In this document: piece by piece, positions 37,863 to 51,017 of the stretch
How positions within the stretch are numbered: the stretch's first letter is position 1
Layout: each line of letters starts with the position of its first letter
Assembly (NCBI RefSeq): GCF_011077955.1
Contig: NZ_JAALBX010000004.1
Coordinates: 1 to 64,000 of the forward strand
Direction of reading: 5' to 3'
Source of the DNA: Citrobacter freundii
Lineage (GTDB): Bacteria; Pseudomonadota; Gammaproteobacteria; Enterobacterales; Enterobacteriaceae
Length of the DNA: 64,000 bases
The notes under the pieces: model-generated
Database searches by the model: none
The model's input: only the letters and a program-made list of their open reading frames with translations
Told to the model about the DNA's origin: nothing
Position numbers and translations under genes: made by a program

Positions 37863-39215
37863 ATGTTTATTGGTTTTGATTACGGCACCGCAAATTGTTC
37901 GGTGGCGATAATGCGCGATGGCGCGCCGCAGATGTTGACGCTGGAAAACGGCTCGTCATTGCTGCCGTCCATGCTTTGCGCGCCCACCCGCGAGGCTGTC
38001 AGCGAATGGTTGTACCGTTGTCATGACGTTCCTGCGACGGGTGATGAGAACAAAGCGCTGTTGCGCCGCGCCATGGCGGCCAACCGCGAGGAAGATATCC
38101 ACGTAACCGACGCCAGCGTACAGTTTGGCCTGGCGGCGTTACAGCAATATATGGACGATCCTGAAGAAGTCTGGTTCGTTAAATCGCCTAAGTCGTTTCT
38201 TGGCGCGAGCGGCCTGAAACCACAGCAGGTGGCGCTATTTGAAGATTTGGTGTGCGCCATGATGCTGCATATTCGCAACGCTGCCGAGGCGCAAACCGAA
38301 GCCGCCATCACCCAAGCGGTGATTGGTCGGCCGATTAACTTCCAGGGTTTGGGCGGCGATGACGCCAACGCCCAGGCGCAAGGCATTCTTGAGCGCGCCG
38401 CACAGCGTGCCGGTTTTCGCGATATCGTTTTCCAGTACGAACCCGTTGCCGCCGGGCTGGATTTTGAGTCCACCCTGACGGAAGAAACGCGCGTGCTGGT
38501 CGTGGATATCGGCGGCGGCACCACTGACTGCTCGGTGCTGCTGATGGGGCCGCAATGGGCCACGCAATCCGATCGTGAAGCCAGCCTGTTAGGCCACAGC
38601 GGCTGTCGCATTGGCGGGAACGATCTGGATATCGCCCTTGCCTTTAAACAGTTGATGCCGCTGTTGGGTCTTGGCGGCGAAACCCAGAAAGGTATCGCGC
38701 TGCCCGCGCTGCCCTGGTGGAATGCGGTCGCCATTAACGACGTACCGGCGCAAAGCGATTTTTACAGCGCCGCCAACGGTCGCCTGCTGCTGGATTTGGT
38801 CCGCGATGCCAAAGCGCCTGATGACGTGGCGAGGCTGCGTAAAGTGTGGCAACAGCGTTTGAGCTATCGTCTGGTGCGGGTGGCCGAAGAGAGCAAAATC
38901 GCGCTCTCCTCAGGCGACAGCCACCTGGCGCAGTTGCCCTTTATCGGCGATGACCTACAGGCGGCTATTTCACAAATGGCGCTTGAAACCGCGCTCACCC
39001 AACCGCTGCAACGCATTATCGAACAGGTGACGCTGGCGCTGGAAGCAAGTGATACCACGCCGGATGTGATTTACCTGACCGGTGGTAGCGCCCGCTCTCC
39101 GTTAATTCGTAACCTGCTGGCGGCGCATTTACCGGGTACGCCTGTCCGCGGCGGCGACGATTTCGGCTCAGTCACCGCAGGCCTGGCGCGCTGGGCGAAT
39201 GTGGTATTCCGGTAA
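37863..39215 (+). CDS. yegD: Hsp70-family chaperone-like ATPase YegD
   Basis: 450-residue protein made of the Hsp70/actin-type nucleotide-binding fold without a full substrate domain. Phosphate loops are FIGFDYGTANCSVAI and VVDIGGGTTDCSVL; the adenosine site is YLTGGSARSPLI. Function in E. coli is unknown. The ATG at 37863 has a GGGGA site and matches the E. coli N terminus; two ATGs four codons and less upstream are in frame. Confidence 0.9.
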   Translation: MFIGFDYGTANCSVAIMRDGAPQMLTLENGSSLLPSMLCAPTREAVSEWLYRCHDVPATGDENKALLRRAMAANREEDIHVTDASVQFGLAALQQYMDDPEEVWFVKSPKSFLGASGLKPQQVALFEDLVCAMMLHIRNAAEAQTEAAITQAVIGRPINFQGLGGDDANAQAQGILERAAQRAGFRDIVFQYEPVAAGLDFESTLTEETRVLVVDIGGGTTDCSVLLMGPQWATQSDREASLLGHSGCRIGGNDLDIALAFKQLMPLLGLGGETQKGIALPALPWWNAVAINDVPAQSDFYSAANGRLLLDLVRDAKAPDDVARLRKVWQQRLSYRLVRVAEESKIALSSGDSHLAQLPFIGDDLQAAISQMALETALTQPLQRIIEQVTLALEASDTTPDVIYLTGGSARSPLIRNLLAAHLPGTPVRGGDDFGSVTAGLARWANVVFR

Positions 39216-39777
39216 GCAGCAACGCGCCCGGGGAGCGGTAAAGGGAAATGACTTTGCGCCCCTCGGGCAGTTCGATGGTAATGTGCAACGCGCCGCCTAT
39301 GGATAAGTGCTTGCCGACGATAATCAAACGCAAAACCTATCCGCCAAAGGTCACCCACAGACCGCACCCCTAATGCTTCCCTGTTCAGGTGACGAGACCT
39401 GATAAACGTGTCTACCCATGGTCGGCCTAATCATGTAGGGCCGACAGCGTCATATATTACTCACGCAACCCTAATCATCTCTTTCAAACCCAACGTTTGC
39501 CGGTCAAACCACAGCTCAAATTCAGGCGTTACTACAACGGTCTATGTCAGCACCACCTTATAAGCTGTAGTGTCTGTTCCCTCCCTCCACTACGCTCTAC
39601 ACAGCCAACCTTTGTAGAACTGTTTGCCGCACCGATCCTGCGAGAAATCTCGAATAACTGCGGCGATTCAGAGGAATCCTGAAACTGTTCCATATTTCCT
39701 CCATTATTCTCCCGGCGCGACTCTCTACACTAGTATCATTACGCCTAATCGTTTCAGGATAAGAAGACGTCAAACTT
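39216..39777. other. yegD-mdtA intergenic region with a decayed gene and a BaeR box
   Basis: 562 bases. In K-12 yegI, yegJ, pphC and yegL lie here; none is intact. At 39216-39340 the minus strand still reads as a plausible protein tail (LIIVGKHLSIGGALHITIEL and on), preceded by a stop. The palindrome GTCGGCC...GGGCCGAC (39420-39446) resembles a REP unit. The mdtA promoter lies in the last 100 bases. Confidence 0.45.
39694..39711 (+). promoter_or_regulatory. BaeR box upstream of mdtA
   Basis: The sequence agrees at about 14 of 18 positions with the BaeR consensus as I recall it (TTTTTCTCCATDATTGGC), keeping CTCCAT-ATT, 67 bases before mdtA. It would let the operon's own BaeSR system activate the pump. 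Confidence 0.65.
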
Positions 39778-41031
39778 ATGAAAGGTATTGGTTTCTCGCG
39801 GTGGATGTTACCTGTCGTCATTGTTATCGCCATTGGGGCGGCCTTGTGGTACTGGCAAGCGCAAAAGCCAGACGTTGCGTCGGGTCAGCCCGCATCCGGC
39901 GAAGCGCGTAAAGCGGGCGGCGGGCGCGCAGGTATGCGCGCGCCTCTGGCGCCGGTACAGGCGGCAACAGCGGTCAGCGAAGCGGTTCCCCGTTACCTTT
40001 CAGGCCTTGGCACCGTCACGGCGGCAAATACCGTCACCGTTCGCAGTCGGGTAGACGGACAGCTTATGGCGCTGCATTTTAAAGAGGGGCAGCAGGTCAA
40101 AGCAGGCGATCTGCTGGCAGAAATCGACCCCAGCCAGTTTAAGGTGGCGTTAGCCCAGGCCGAAGGCCAGCTTGCGAAAGACAAAGCAACCCTCGCCAAT
40201 GCCCGGCGCGATTTAGCGCGCTATCAGCAACTCAGCAAAACCAATCTGGTTTCGCGTCAGGAACTTGACGCCCAACAGGCGCTGGTCAATGAAACCCTCG
40301 GCACCCTCAAAGCGGATGAAGCCGCGGTCGCCAGCGCGCAGTTGCAGCTTAACTGGAGCCGGATCACCGCGCCGGTAGACGGACGCGTCGGCTTAAAACA
40401 GGTTGATATCGGCAATCAAATTTCAAGCGGCGACACCGCCGGTATCGTTGTGCTGACGCAAACGCATCCTATCGATGTGCTGTTTACCCTGCCGGAAAGT
40501 GAAATTGCCACTATCGTGCAGGCGCAAAAAGCCGGCAAAACCCTCACTGTGGAAGCCTGGGACCGCACCAACAAACAGAAAATCAGCAGCGGCGCCCTGC
40601 TAAGCCTTGATAACCAAATCGATGTCACAACCGGCACGATAAAATTAAAAGCGCGCTTCGATAATCAGGACGACGCACTGTTTCCTAATCAATTTGTTAA
40701 CGCGCGCATGCTGGTCGATACCCAGCAGGATGCCATCGTAATTCCCACCGCTGCGCTGCAAATGGGCAACAGCGGTCATTTCGTCTGGGTGCTGAACGCG
40801 GACAATAAAGTCAGCAAACATAATGTCACCATCGGGATTCAGGACAGCGAAAAAGTGGTGATCGCAGCCGGGCTATCGGCAGGCGATCGCGTCGTCACCG
40901 ACGGCATCGATCGCCTGACGGAAGGGGCGAGTGTGGAAGTCGTTGACGCCCAAAGCATCGCGCCCGATGCGCCCAAAGACGCCCCGGCGACATCGCGCGG
41001 CAAACGTCCTATGCCGGGGGCGCAATCCTGA
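39778..41031 (+). CDS. mdtA: Multidrug efflux membrane-fusion protein MdtA
   Basis: Periplasmic adaptor of 417 residues anchored by an N-terminal helix ([18 protein letters not shown]). Barrel-sandwich ([32 protein letters not shown]), alpha-hairpin, lipoyl return ([20 protein letters not shown]) and beta-barrel domains follow. It links the MdtB/MdtC pump to TolC. Stop and mdtB start overlap by one base (TGATG). Confidence 0.94.
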   Translation: MKGIGFSRWMLPVVIVIAIGAALWYWQAQKPDVASGQPASGEARKAGGGRAGMRAPLAPVQAATAVSEAVPRYLSGLGTVTAANTVTVRSRVDGQLMALHFKEGQQVKAGDLLAEIDPSQFKVALAQAEGQLAKDKATLANARRDLARYQQLSKTNLVSRQELDAQQALVNETLGTLKADEAAVASAQLQLNWSRITAPVDGRVGLKQVDIGNQISSGDTAGIVVLTQTHPIDVLFTLPESEIATIVQAQKAGKTLTVEAWDRTNKQKISSGALLSLDNQIDVTTGTIKLKARFDNQDDALFPNQFVNARMLVDTQQDAIVIPTAALQMGNSGHFVWVLNADNKVSKHNVTIGIQDSEKVVIAAGLSAGDRVVTDGIDRLTEGASVEVVDAQSIAPDAPKDAPATSRGKRPMPGAQS

Positions 41032-44000
41032 TGCAATTCTTACCGCCAAGCGCCACGGGCGGGCCGTCGCGCCTGTTTATCTTACGCCCCGTCGCCACGA
41101 CGCTTCTGATGGTGGCCATTATGCTGGCCGGTGTACTGGGCTACCGTTTTCTGCCGGTTTCCGCACTGCCGGAAGTGGATTACCCCACTATTCAGGTGGT
41201 CACGCTCTATCCTGGCGCCAGTCCGGATGTGGTGACCTCTGCGATCACCGCTCCGCTGGAGCGGCAGTTCGGGCAGATGTCCGGCCTTAAGCAAATGGCC
41301 TCGCAAAGCGCCGGGGGAGCAAGCGTCATTACGCTGCAATTCCAGCTTTCGCTGGCGCTGGATGTGGCGGAACAGGAAGTGCAGGCCGCCATCAACGCCG
41401 CGACCAATTTGTTGCCATCCGATCTCCCTAACCCGCCGGTTTACAGCAAAGTCAATCCGGCGGACCCGCCAATTATGACGCTTGCGGTGAGTTCAACGGC
41501 GTTGCCGATGACCCAGGTAGAAGATATGGTTGAAACCCGGGTGGCGCAGAAAATCTCCCAGATTTCCGGCGTCGGTCTGGTGACGCTCTCAGGCGGGCAG
41601 CGCCCGGCGGTGCGGGTGAAAATTAACGCGCAAGCGCTTGCCGCGCTGGGGGTGACCAGCGAAACCGTGCGTACCGCCATCAGCAATGCCAACGTCAACT
41701 CGGCGAAAGGCAGTCTTGATGGCCCGGAACGCGCCATTACCCTTTCCGCCAACGATCAAATGACCTCGGCTGAGGAATACCGCAATCTGATTATCGCCTA
41801 CCAGAACGGTGCGGCCATTCGCCTGGGCGATGTCGCGACCATTGAGCAGGGCGCGGAAAACCACTGGCTTGGCGCGTGGGCAAATAAACAGCAGGCCATC
41901 GTGATGAATATTCAGCGCCAGCCCGGCGCGAATATCATCGCAACCGCCGACAGCGTGCGGCAAATGCTGCCGACGCTGACGAAAAGCCTGCCGAAATCGG
42001 TAGAAGTGAAACTGCTTGCTGACCGCACCACCAATATCCGCGCCTCGGTCAGCGATACCCAGTTCGAACTGATGCTCTCCATCGCGCTGGTGGTGATGAT
42101 TATCTACCTGTTTTTACGCAATGTTCCGGCAACAATTATTCCGGCCGTGGCGGTTCCGCTGTCGCTGGTCGGCACCTTTGCGGTCATGGTGTTTTTCGAC
42201 TTTTCGATCAATAACCTGACGCTAATGGCGCTCACCATCGCCACCGGCTTTGTGGTCGATGACGCCATCGTTGTGATTGAGAACATCTCGCGCTATATCG
42301 AGAAGGGCGAAAAACCGCTCGCCGCCGCATTAAAAGGGGCCGGTGAAATTGGCTTTACGATTATCTCGCTGACATTCTCGCTAATCGCGGTCCTTATCCC
42401 GCTGCTGTTTATGGGCGATATCGTAGGCCGGTTATTCCGGGAATTTGCCATCACGCTTGCGGTCGCGATTTTAATTTCCGCTGTTGTTTCACTCACCCTG
42501 ACGCCGATGATGTGCGCCCGGATGCTAAGCCATGCGTCGCTGCGTAAACAGAACCGCTTCTCACGCGCCAGCGAGCGCTTCTTTGACCGGGTCATTGCCA
42601 GCTATGGGCGTGGTTTAACGCGGGTGCTGAGCCACCCGTGGCTGACGCTTGGCGTCGCGCTCGGCACACTGGCGCTGACGGTATTGCTGTGGATGATGAT
42701 CCCGAAAGGTTTCTTTCCAGTGCAGGATAACAGCATTATTCAGGGCACCTTACAGGCCCCGCAATCCGCCTCGTTTGCCAGTATGGCGGAGCGCCAACAG
42801 CGGGTCGCAGACGTCATTTTAAAAGACCCGGCGGTTGAAAGCCTGACGTCGTTTGTCGGCGTCGATGGCACCAACGCGTCGCTAAACAGCGCCCGTTTGC
42901 AAATTCAACTCAAACCGCTCGATGCGCGTGATGACCGGATCCAGGCAGTAATACCCCGTTTACAACAGGCGGTGGCGAACGTGCCGGGAGTGGTCTTGTA
43001 TCTGCAACCGACTCAGGATCTCACTATTGATACGCAGGTCAGTCGCACCCAGTATCAGTTTACCCTTCAGGCCAACTCGCTTGAGGCGCTCAGCACCTGG
43101 GTTCCGGCGCTGATGGACAAACTTGCCACCCTGCCTGCGCTGTCTGATGTAAGCAGCGACTGGCAGGATCAGGGCCTCGTGGCCTACGTCAATGTCGATC
43201 GCGACAGCGCCAGCCGTCTCGGCATCAGTATGAGCGATGTGGATAACGCGCTGTATAACGCGTTTGGGCAACGGCTGATCTCCACCATTTACACCCAGGC
43301 CAATCAGTACCGGGTAGTACTGGAGCATGATACCCGCACCACGCCGGGCCTGAGCGGGCTGGATACCATTCGGCTCACCGGCACCGATGGCGCCATTGTG
43401 CCGCTGAGTTCGATTGCGCGCGTGGAGCAGCGTCACGGGCCGATGTCGATTAACCATCTGGATCAATTCCCGTCCACCACCATTTCGTTCAACGTAGCGG
43501 ATGGCTACTCCCTTGAGCAGGCGGTAAATGCGATTCTGGCGGCAGAGAAAACCCTCGACTTCCCGGCGGATATCACCACCGCCTTCCAGGGCAGCACCCT
43601 CGCCTTCCAGGCCGCGTTGGGCAATACCATCTGGCTTATCCTGGCATCGGTGGTGGCGATGTATATCGTGCTTGGCGTGCTGTATGAGAGCTTTATTCAC
43701 CCCATCACTATTCTCTCTACGTTGCCCACCGCAGGGGTTGGCGCGCTACTGGCATTAATGCTGGCGGGGAGCGAACTGGATGTCATCGCGATTATCGGCA
43801 TTATTCTGCTCATCGGCATCGTAAAGAAAAACGCCATCATGATGATCGACTTTGCGCTGGCGGCCGAGCGTGAACAGGGGCTTAGCCCCTATGAAGCCAT
43901 TTATCAGGCCTGCCTGCTGCGTTTTCGCCCCATTCTGATGACCACGCTCGCGGCATTGCTGGGCGCGTTACCGCTGATGCTCAGCACAGGCGTGGGCGCG

Positions 44001-44153
44001 GAGTTGCGTCGTCCTCTGGGTATCGCCATGGTGGGCGGATTACTGGTAAGCCAGGTGTTGACGCTGTTTACCACGCCGGTGATTTATCTGCTGTTCGACA
44101 GGCTGTCCCATTACACCCGGGCGCGTTTTAGCCGTAAACGCGAGGAGGCGTAA
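41031..44153 (+). CDS. mdtB: RND efflux transporter subunit MdtB
   Basis: Inner membrane RND pump protein of 1040 residues with twelve helices and two large periplasmic loops. The proton-relay motif is [14 protein letters not shown] in helix 4. MdtB and MdtC form a heterotrimer that exports bile salts, novobiocin and other compounds. The stop codon is directly followed by the mdtC start. Confidence 0.95.
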   Translation: MQFLPPSATGGPSRLFILRPVATTLLMVAIMLAGVLGYRFLPVSALPEVDYPTIQVVTLYPGASPDVVTSAITAPLERQFGQMSGLKQMASQSAGGASVITLQFQLSLALDVAEQEVQAAINAATNLLPSDLPNPPVYSKVNPADPPIMTLAVSSTALPMTQVEDMVETRVAQKISQISGVGLVTLSGGQRPAVRVKINAQALAALGVTSETVRTAISNANVNSAKGSLDGPERAITLSANDQMTSAEEYRNLIIAYQNGAAIRLGDVATIEQGAENHWLGAWANKQQAIVMNIQRQPGANIIATADSVRQMLPTLTKSLPKSVEVKLLADRTTNIRASVSDTQFELMLSIALVVMIIYLFLRNVPATIIPAVAVPLSLVGTFAVMVFFDFSINNLTLMALTIATGFVVDDAIVVIENISRYIEKGEKPLAAALKGAGEIGFTIISLTFSLIAVLIPLLFMGDIVGRLFREFAITLAVAILISAVVSLTLTPMMCARMLSHASLRKQNRFSRASERFFDRVIASYGRGLTRVLSHPWLTLGVALGTLALTVLLWMMIPKGFFPVQDNSIIQGTLQAPQSASFASMAERQQRVADVILKDPAVESLTSFVGVDGTNASLNSARLQIQLKPLDARDDRIQAVIPRLQQAVANVPGVVLYLQPTQDLTIDTQVSRTQYQFTLQANSLEALSTWVPALMDKLATLPALSDVSSDWQDQGLVAYVNVDRDSASRLGISMSDVDNALYNAFGQRLISTIYTQANQYRVVLEHDTRTTPGLSGLDTIRLTGTDGAIVPLSSIARVEQRHGPMSINHLDQFPSTTISFNVADGYSLEQAVNAILAAEKTLDFPADITTAFQGSTLAFQAALGNTIWLILASVVAMYIVLGVLYESFIHPITILSTLPTAGVGALLALMLAGSELDVIAIIGIILLIGIVKKNAIMMIDFALAAEREQGLSPYEAIYQACLLRFRPILMTTLAALLGALPLMLSTGVGAELRRPLGIAMVGGLLVSQVLTLFTTPVIYLLFDRLSHYTRARFSRKREEA

Positions 44154-47100
44154 GTGCGATTTTACGCTCTGTTTATCTACCGGCCTGTCGCGACCATTCT
44201 GTTAACGCTCGCGGTCACGCTATGCGGGATCCTGGCGTTTCGCCTGTTGCCGGTGGCGCCGTTGCCGCAGGTCGATTTCCCGGTGATTATGGTCAGCGCT
44301 TCGCTGCCCGACGCGTCCCCTGAAACCATGGCCTCATCGGTAGCAACGCCGCTTGAGCGCGCACTGGGGCGCATCGCCGGGGTCAATGAAATGACCTCAT
44401 CCAGTTCGCTTGGCAGTACGCGCATCATTCTGCAATTTGATTTTGACCGTGATATTAACGGCGCGGCGCGGGACGTGCAGGCGGCGATTAACGCTGCGCA
44501 AAATCTGCTGCCCGGCGGGATGCCAAATCGTCCTACCTGGCGTAAAGCAAACCCGTCGGATGCGCCCATTCTTATCCTGACGCTCACGTCCGACACCTTG
44601 TCCCAGGGGGCGCTGTACGACTTCGCCTCTACCCAACTGGCCCAAACCATCGCGCAAATCGACGGCGTCGGCGATGTGGATGTCGGCGGTAGCTCTTTGC
44701 CGGCGGTGCGCGTCGACCTCAACCCTCAGGCGCTGTTTAATCAGGGCGTTTCGCTTGATGCGGTACGCACCGCCATTAGCAACGCCAACGTACGCCGCCC
44801 GCAAGGCGCGCTGGAAGATAACGACCGACGCTGGCAGATCCAAACCAATGACGAGCTGAAAACCGCAGCCGAATACCAGCCGCTGATTATCCATTACCGC
44901 AACGGCGCGGCGGTCAAACTGGAAGATGTGGCGACGGTGACCGATTCCGTGCAGGACGTGCGCAACGCCGGGATGACCAATGCCAAGCCGGCGATTTTGC
45001 TGATGATCCGCAAAGCGCCGGACGCCAATATTATAGAAACCGTGGATCGTATCCGCGCCCGGGTGCCGGAGCTGCGCGAGATAATCCCGGCGTCTATCGA
45101 TCTGCAAATAGCCCAGGACCGTTCGCCGACCATTCGCGCTTCCCTTAAGGAAGTGGAGCAAACGCTGGCTATCTCGGTGGCGCTGGTAATCCTGGTGGTG
45201 TTTTTATTCTTGCGCTCCGGGCGCGCGACCTTTATCCCGGCGATTGCCGTACCGGTTTCGTTAATCGGTACCTTTACGGCCATGTATCTGTGCGGTTTTA
45301 GCCTCAATAACCTGTCGCTGATGGCGCTCACCATTGCCACCGGCTTTGTGGTGGATGACGCCATTGTGGTGCTGGAGAATATCTCCCGCCATCTGGAAGC
45401 CGGGGTGAAACCGCTACAGGCGGCATTGCAGGGCGTGCGCGAAGTGGGCTTTACCGTGCTGTCCATGAGCCTGTCGCTGGTGGCGGTGTTCCTGCCGTTG
45501 CTGTTGATGGGCGGGCTGCCGGGCCGCTTATTCCGCGAGTTTGCCGTCACGCTGTCTGTCGCGATTGGCATTTCTATGGTGGTGTCGCTGACCTTAACGC
45601 CGATGATGTGCGGCTGGCTGCTAAAGGCGAACAAACCCCGCGCCCAGGTGCGCAAGCGCGGGATTGGCCGGGTACTTACCGCCATGCAGGAAGGATATGC
45701 CACGTCCCTTCAATGGGTGCTGCGCCATACCCGTCTGGTGGGCGTGGTACTCCTTGCCACGATTGCGCTCAATATCTGGCTCTACATCGCCATCCCGAAA
45801 ACCTTTTTCCCCGAACAGGACACCGGACGGCTGATGGGCGGGATCCAGGCTGACCAGAGCATTTCATTCCAGGCCATGCGCGGCAAACTGGAAGATTTTA
45901 TGAAGATAATCCGCGACGATCCGGCGGTAGATAACGTTACCGGGTTTACCGGCGGGTCGCGGGTCAACAGCGGGATGATGTTTATTTCGCTTAAACCGCT
46001 CGGTGAACGCAAGGAAAGCGCGCAACAGGTAATTGACCGACTGCGTAAAAAACTGGCAAGAGAGCCAGGGGCCAGTCTGTTTTTAATGGCGGTGCAGGAT
46101 ATTCGGGTCGGTGGCCGTCAGTCTAACGCCAGCTATCAGTACACGCTGTTGTCTGATGATTTGGCCGCGCTGCGCGAGTGGGAACCCAAAATCCGCAAGG
46201 CGCTGTCGGCGCTGCCTGAACTGGCGGATGTTAACTCCGATCAGCAGGATAACGGCGCGGAAATGAGCCTGGTTTACGATCGCGAGACCATGGCACGGCT
46301 GGGAATTAGCGTTCAGGACGCCAATGGCCTGCTGAATAACGCCTTTGGTCAGCGGCAGATTTCCACCATTTATCAGCCGCTGAATCAGTATAAAGTGGTG
46401 ATGCAGGTCGATCCGCGCTACACCCAGGATATCAGCGCGTTAAACCAGATGTTTGTTATCAATAGCGACGGCAAACCGATCCCGCTTTCCGGCTTCGCCC
46501 ACTGGCGACCGGCGAATGCGCCGCTGTCGGTGAATCACCAGGGCTTGTCGGCCGCATCGACTATCGCCTTTAACCTGCCAACCGGCGTGTCGCTGTCCCA
46601 GGCAAGCGAAGCCATCGACCGCGCGATGACCGCGCTTGGCGTGCCGTCCACGGTACGCGGCAGCTACGCGGGCACAGCCCAGGTGTTCCAGGATACCATG
46701 AACTCCCAGGTCCTCCTGATCATCGCCGCTATCGCCACGGTCTACATCGTGCTTGGGATATTGTATGAGAGCTATGTGCACCCGCTGACCATCCTCTCTA
46801 CCCTGCCCTCGGCGGGCGTCGGCGCGCTGCTGGCGCTGGAACTGTTCGGCGCGCCGTTCAGCCTGATTGCACTAATTGGGATTATGCTGTTGATCGGGAT
46901 CGTGAAAAAGAATGCCATCATGATGGTAGATTTTGCTATCGAAGCGCAGCGTAAAGGTGATTTATCGCCAGAACAGGCGATTTTTCAGGCCTGCCTGCTA
47001 CGTTTTCGTCCCATTATGATGACCACGCTGGCGGCGCTGTTTGGCGCTCTGCCGCTGGTGATTGCCAGCGGCGATGGCGCGGAACTGCGCCAGCCTTTGG

Positions 47101-47243
47101 GGATCACTATCGTAGGCGGCCTGGTGATGAGCCAATTGTTAACGCTCTACACCACGCCTGTGGTGTATCTCTTTTTTGACCGCTTGCGGCTGCGTATGAC
47201 GCGTTCACGCCGCAAAGGTGAAACGGTGTCGATGAGTGAGTAA
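44154..47243 (+). CDS. mdtC: RND efflux transporter subunit MdtC
   Basis: RND pump protein of 1029 residues, paralogous to MdtB and with the same [14 protein letters not shown] motif. It starts at a GTG immediately after the mdtB stop, so translation is coupled. In the E. coli MdtB2C complex MdtC is the subunit credited with substrate binding and MdtB with proton movement. Confidence 0.95.
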   Translation: MRFYALFIYRPVATILLTLAVTLCGILAFRLLPVAPLPQVDFPVIMVSASLPDASPETMASSVATPLERALGRIAGVNEMTSSSSLGSTRIILQFDFDRDINGAARDVQAAINAAQNLLPGGMPNRPTWRKANPSDAPILILTLTSDTLSQGALYDFASTQLAQTIAQIDGVGDVDVGGSSLPAVRVDLNPQALFNQGVSLDAVRTAISNANVRRPQGALEDNDRRWQIQTNDELKTAAEYQPLIIHYRNGAAVKLEDVATVTDSVQDVRNAGMTNAKPAILLMIRKAPDANIIETVDRIRARVPELREIIPASIDLQIAQDRSPTIRASLKEVEQTLAISVALVILVVFLFLRSGRATFIPAIAVPVSLIGTFTAMYLCGFSLNNLSLMALTIATGFVVDDAIVVLENISRHLEAGVKPLQAALQGVREVGFTVLSMSLSLVAVFLPLLLMGGLPGRLFREFAVTLSVAIGISMVVSLTLTPMMCGWLLKANKPRAQVRKRGIGRVLTAMQEGYATSLQWVLRHTRLVGVVLLATIALNIWLYIAIPKTFFPEQDTGRLMGGIQADQSISFQAMRGKLEDFMKIIRDDPAVDNVTGFTGGSRVNSGMMFISLKPLGERKESAQQVIDRLRKKLAREPGASLFLMAVQDIRVGGRQSNASYQYTLLSDDLAALREWEPKIRKALSALPELADVNSDQQDNGAEMSLVYDRETMARLGISVQDANGLLNNAFGQRQISTIYQPLNQYKVVMQVDPRYTQDISALNQMFVINSDGKPIPLSGFAHWRPANAPLSVNHQGLSAASTIAFNLPTGVSLSQASEAIDRAMTALGVPSTVRGSYAGTAQVFQDTMNSQVLLIIAAIATVYIVLGILYESYVHPLTILSTLPSAGVGALLALELFGAPFSLIALIGIMLLIGIVKKNAIMMVDFAIEAQRKGDLSPEQAIFQACLLRFRPIMMTTLAALFGALPLVIASGDGAELRQPLGITIVGGLVMSQLLTLYTTPVVYLFFDRLRLRMTRSRRKGETVSMSE

Positions 47244-47246
47244 CCG

Positions 47247-48656
47247 ATGACGGAATTGCCGAAAAACGTGCGCTGGCAGTTGTGGATCGTGGCATTTGGC
47301 TTTTTTATGCAAACGCTGGATACCACCATCGTCAATACTGCCCTGCCCTCTATGGCGCGCAGTCTTGGCGAAGATCCCCTGCATATGCATATGGTGATTG
47401 TCTCGTATGTCTTGACGGTGGCCGTTATGCTGCCCGCCAGCGGCTGGCTCGCCGACCGTGTGGGCGTGCGGAACGTTTTTTTCAGCGCCATCGTCTTATT
47501 TACCCTGGGTTCGCTGTTTTGCGCGCAGGTCAGTACGCTTGACGGCCTTATCTGGGCTCGCGTGGTGCAAGGCATTGGCGGCGCGATGATGGTGCCGGTA
47601 GGCAGGCTGACGGTGATGAAAATCGTGCCGCGCGAGCAGTATATGGCGGCCATGACTTTCGTGACCCTGCCGGGGCAAATCGGCCCGCTGCTCGGCCCGG
47701 CGCTCGGCGGCGTACTGGTGGAGTACGCCTCATGGCACTGGATCTTTCTGATTAATCTGCCGGTGGGGATTATTGGCGCCATCGCCACCCTGTGGCTGAT
47801 GCCCAATTACACAATGCAAACCCGGCGCTTTGATTTTTCAGGCTTTCTGCTGCTGGCCTTTGGGATGGCGGCATTAACCCTGGCGCTGGATGGGCATACT
47901 ACACTCGGGCTTTCTACCAGCTCGCTTTGTCTGATGATCGCAGGCGGTTTTACTGCACTGGGCTGGTATCTGATCCATGCCAAAGGCAATGAACGAGCGC
48001 TGTTCAAACTGGAACTCTTTCAAACGCGAAGCTTTTCCATTGGCCTTTTGGGCAGTTTGTTCGGGCGAATCGGCAGCGGGATGCTGCCGTTTATGACCCC
48101 GGTGTTTTTGCAAATTGGCCTTGGCTTTTCACCGTTTCATGCAGGCTTAATGATGATGCCGATGGTGCTTGGCAGTATGGGCATCAAGCGAATTGTGGTG
48201 CAGATTGTCAACCGCTTCGGCTATCGGAAGGTGCTGGTCTTCTCAACCGTTGCGCTGGCGTTAGTAACGCTGCTGTTTATGGGCACCGCGCTACTGGGCT
48301 GGATTTGGGTGTTGCCCGTGGTGCTGCTGTTGCAGGGCATGATCAACGCCATCCGCTTTTCCACCATGAATACCCTGACGCTTAAAGATCTGCCGGACAA
48401 GCTTGCCAGCGGCGGCAACGGCCTGCTTTCCATGGTAATGCAGCTCTCCATGAGCATTGGCGTCACCGTTGCAGGGCTTCTGCTCGGGGCGTTCGGTCAT
48501 ACCCATTTCACACAGGAATCAGCGCATAACGTGTTTCTTTATACTTACCTCACCATGGCGGTGATTATCGCGCTGCCTGCGCTGGTGTTTAACCACGTCC
48601 CTGAAGATGCGCGTAAAAATATGCTGATCCCCCGACGCAACAGGAGCCAGCAATGA
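47247..48656 (+). CDS. mdtD: MFS transporter MdtD
   Basis: DHA2-type major facilitator protein of 469 residues with about fourteen helices. Motif A is [18 protein letters not shown] and motif C region [20 protein letters not shown]. In E. coli it is not needed for MdtABC drug efflux and has been linked to citrate/iron export. It starts 3 bases after mdtC and overlaps baeS by 4 bases. Confidence 0.93.
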   Translation: MTELPKNVRWQLWIVAFGFFMQTLDTTIVNTALPSMARSLGEDPLHMHMVIVSYVLTVAVMLPASGWLADRVGVRNVFFSAIVLFTLGSLFCAQVSTLDGLIWARVVQGIGGAMMVPVGRLTVMKIVPREQYMAAMTFVTLPGQIGPLLGPALGGVLVEYASWHWIFLINLPVGIIGAIATLWLMPNYTMQTRRFDFSGFLLLAFGMAALTLALDGHTTLGLSTSSLCLMIAGGFTALGWYLIHAKGNERALFKLELFQTRSFSIGLLGSLFGRIGSGMLPFMTPVFLQIGLGFSPFHAGLMMMPMVLGSMGIKRIVVQIVNRFGYRKVLVFSTVALALVTLLFMGTALLGWIWVLPVVLLLQGMINAIRFSTMNTLTLKDLPDKLASGGNGLLSMVMQLSMSIGVTVAGLLLGAFGHTHFTQESAHNVFLYTYLTMAVIIALPALVFNHVPEDARKNMLIPRRNRSQQ

Positions 48657-50059
48657 AACTATGGCGGCCCAGTATTACCGGTAAGCTTTTTTTAGCCATC
48701 TTCGCTACCTGTATTTTGCTCCTGATAACCATGCACTGGGCGGTTCGCTTTAGTTTTGAGCGGGGTTTTATTGATTACATCAAACGCGGCAATGCCCAGC
48801 GTCTGGAACTGCTGAGCGACGCGCTCGGCGAGCAGTATGCCCTTCATGGCAACTGGCGATTTCTACGTCACAACGATCGTTTTGTCTTTCAGATATTGCG
48901 CTCGTTCGACAGGGATAGCGAAGACGATCGCCATCGTCCAAATAGCCTGCCGCCCCACGGCTGGCGCACTCAGTTTTGGGTGGTGGATGAAAACCAGGCG
49001 GTCCTGGTTGGCCCTCGCTCGCCCGTGCCGCCGGACGGCATGCGCCGGGCAATTACCGTAAACAATGAAAGTGTCGGTTGGGTGATAGCCTCGCCGGTTG
49101 AACGGCTTACTCGCCCCACCGATATCAATTTTGATAAACAGCAGCGGCGCACCAGCTGGCTTATCGTGGCGCTCTCCACGTTACTCGCGGCGGCGGCAAC
49201 ATTATTACTGGCGCGCGGCCTGCTTGCACCGGTTAAACGGCTGGTGGAAGGCACCCACCAACTGGCGGCAGGCAACTTTTCCACCCGGGTAACCACCAAT
49301 AGTCAGGATGAATTAGGCAAACTGGCGCAGGATTTTAATCAGCTCGCCAGCACGCTTGAAAAAAATCAGCAGATGCGTCGTGATTTTATGGCGGATATCT
49401 CCCACGAATTGCGCACTCCGCTTGCCGTGCTGCGCGGCGAACTGGAAGCCATTCAGGATGGGGTACGGCAATTTACGCCGGAATCGGTGGCGTCGCTTCA
49501 GGCGGAAGTCGGCACGCTAACGAAGCTTGTCGACGACTTACATCAGTTGTCGCTGTCTGATGAAGGCGCGCTGGCGTATCAGAAAGCGCCGGTGGATATC
49601 GTCAATTTACTTGAAGTGGCGGCGGGCGCGTTTCGCGAGCGTTTTCTGGCGCGCGGCTTGACCATTTCGCTGTCACTGCCCGAGCACGCTGTGGTCTTTG
49701 GCGATGGTGACCGCCTGATGCAACTGTTTAATAATCTTTTAGAAAACAGCCTGCGCTATACCGACGCGGGCGGCGGATTGCAGATCCACGGGCGCGGGGA
49801 AGATCATACGCTGACCCTGACCTTTTCCGACAGCGCCCCCGGCGTGACCGATGCCCAACTAGGCAAGCTGTTCGAGCGGTTTTATCGCGCCGAAGGATCG
49901 CGCAGCCGGGCCAGCGGCGGTTCCGGGCTGGGGCTTGCCATCTGCGCGAATATCGTTGCTGCCCATAACGGCGAGTTATACGCCAACCACTCCCCATTGG
50001 GGGGGATTAGCGTTACTGTATCGTTACCCCTCGATGACGAATTACCGAGAGACGCATGA
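48653..50059 (+). CDS. baeS: Envelope-stress sensor histidine kinase BaeS
   Basis: 468 residues: two membrane helices (about 10-32 and 165-188) bracket a periplasmic sensor; then HAMP ([26 protein letters not shown]), HisKA with [16 protein letters not shown], and an ATPase domain ([26 protein letters not shown]). It phosphorylates BaeR in response to envelope damage. Overlaps mdtD and baeR by ATGA. Confidence 0.95.
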   Translation: MKLWRPSITGKLFLAIFATCILLLITMHWAVRFSFERGFIDYIKRGNAQRLELLSDALGEQYALHGNWRFLRHNDRFVFQILRSFDRDSEDDRHRPNSLPPHGWRTQFWVVDENQAVLVGPRSPVPPDGMRRAITVNNESVGWVIASPVERLTRPTDINFDKQQRRTSWLIVALSTLLAAAATLLLARGLLAPVKRLVEGTHQLAAGNFSTRVTTNSQDELGKLAQDFNQLASTLEKNQQMRRDFMADISHELRTPLAVLRGELEAIQDGVRQFTPESVASLQAEVGTLTKLVDDLHQLSLSDEGALAYQKAPVDIVNLLEVAAGAFRERFLARGLTISLSLPEHAVVFGDGDRLMQLFNNLLENSLRYTDAGGGLQIHGRGEDHTLTLTFSDSAPGVTDAQLGKLFERFYRAEGSRSRASGGSGLGLAICANIVAAHNGELYANHSPLGGISVTVSLPLDDELPRDA

Positions 50060-50778
50060 CAGACTTACCGATTGATGAAAACACGCCACGTATTTTGATC
50101 GTGGAGGATGAGCCTAAGCTTGGGCAACTGCTTATCGACTATCTGCGCGCGGCGGGATACGCGCCGACGCTTATCGATACCGGGGATAAGGTGTTGAGTT
50201 ACGTGCGCCAAACGCCGCCTGCGCTAATCCTGCTGGATTTAATGCTGCCAGGCGTTGACGGACTGACGCTGTGCCGCGAGATCCGCCGTTTTTCGGAAGT
50301 GCCGATTGTGATGGTCACGGCCAAAATCGAAGAAATCGACCGGTTGCTGGGGCTTGAGATCGGCGCGGATGATTATATCTGCAAGCCTTACAGCCCCCGG
50401 GAAGTGGTGGCGCGGGTGAAAACGATATTGCGGCGCTGCAAGCCGCGAAACGTTCTGGAGAAACAAGATGCCGAAAGCCCGCTTATTATTGACGAAGGCC
50501 GCTTCCAGGCAAGCTGGCGTAATAAGACGCTCGACTTAACGCCTGCGGAATTTCGGTTATTAAAAACCCTGTCCCACGAACCGGGTAAAGTCTTCTCCCG
50601 CGAGCAGTTACTCAATCAACTGTATGACGATTACCGGGTAGTGACCGACCGCACCATCGACAGCCACATAAAAAACCTGCGCCGTAAGCTTGAAGCTCTG
50701 GATGAAGAACAATCCTTTATCCGCGCGGTGTACGGCGTGGGGTATCGCTGGGAAGCGGATGCTTGTCGCTTGATGTAA
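50056..50778 (+). CDS. baeR: Response regulator BaeR
   Basis: OmpR-type regulator of 240 residues. Receiver domain with phosphoacceptor Asp in [11 protein letters not shown], acidic pocket VEDEP and Lys in CKPYSP; winged-helix DNA-binding domain with [16 protein letters not shown]. It activates the mdtABCD-baeSR operon and other exporters. The last few codons are included in the tandem duplication that follows. Confidence 0.95.
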   Translation: MTDLPIDENTPRILIVEDEPKLGQLLIDYLRAAGYAPTLIDTGDKVLSYVRQTPPALILLDLMLPGVDGLTLCREIRRFSEVPIVMVTAKIEEIDRLLGLEIGADDYICKPYSPREVVARVKTILRRCKPRNVLEKQDAESPLIIDEGRFQASWRNKTLDLTPAEFRLLKTLSHEPGKVFSREQLLNQLYDDYRVVTDRTIDSHIKNLRRKLEALDEEQSFIRAVYGVGYRWEADACRLM

Positions 50779-50790
50779 TTTTCAAATGAA

Positions 50791-50816
50791 TGCCCACGTT
50801 AACGTGGGCTTTTTTA
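50791..50816 (+). terminator. Terminator of the mdt-bae operon
   Basis: The stem GCCCACGTT / AACGTGGGC is followed by TTTTTT. A degraded copy occurs at 52423-52452 in the second duplicated unit. Confidence 0.85.
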
Positions 50817-51017
50817 TGCGCGGTGCATCGCATAAAAATCAAGAATCATTTCTGCAATTCGCAAAAACTCAAAAACGGTAATTATTTATTGCTATAAAAA
50901 AGCGGTAAAACCTCAGTAAAATAAAAAATCTAAATATACACATAGCATTATTAGACATTATCAGTAGAGCTTTTAGACTCGGGTTTGATTAATCTAACTT
51001 TTCGTTAAGGAACGACG

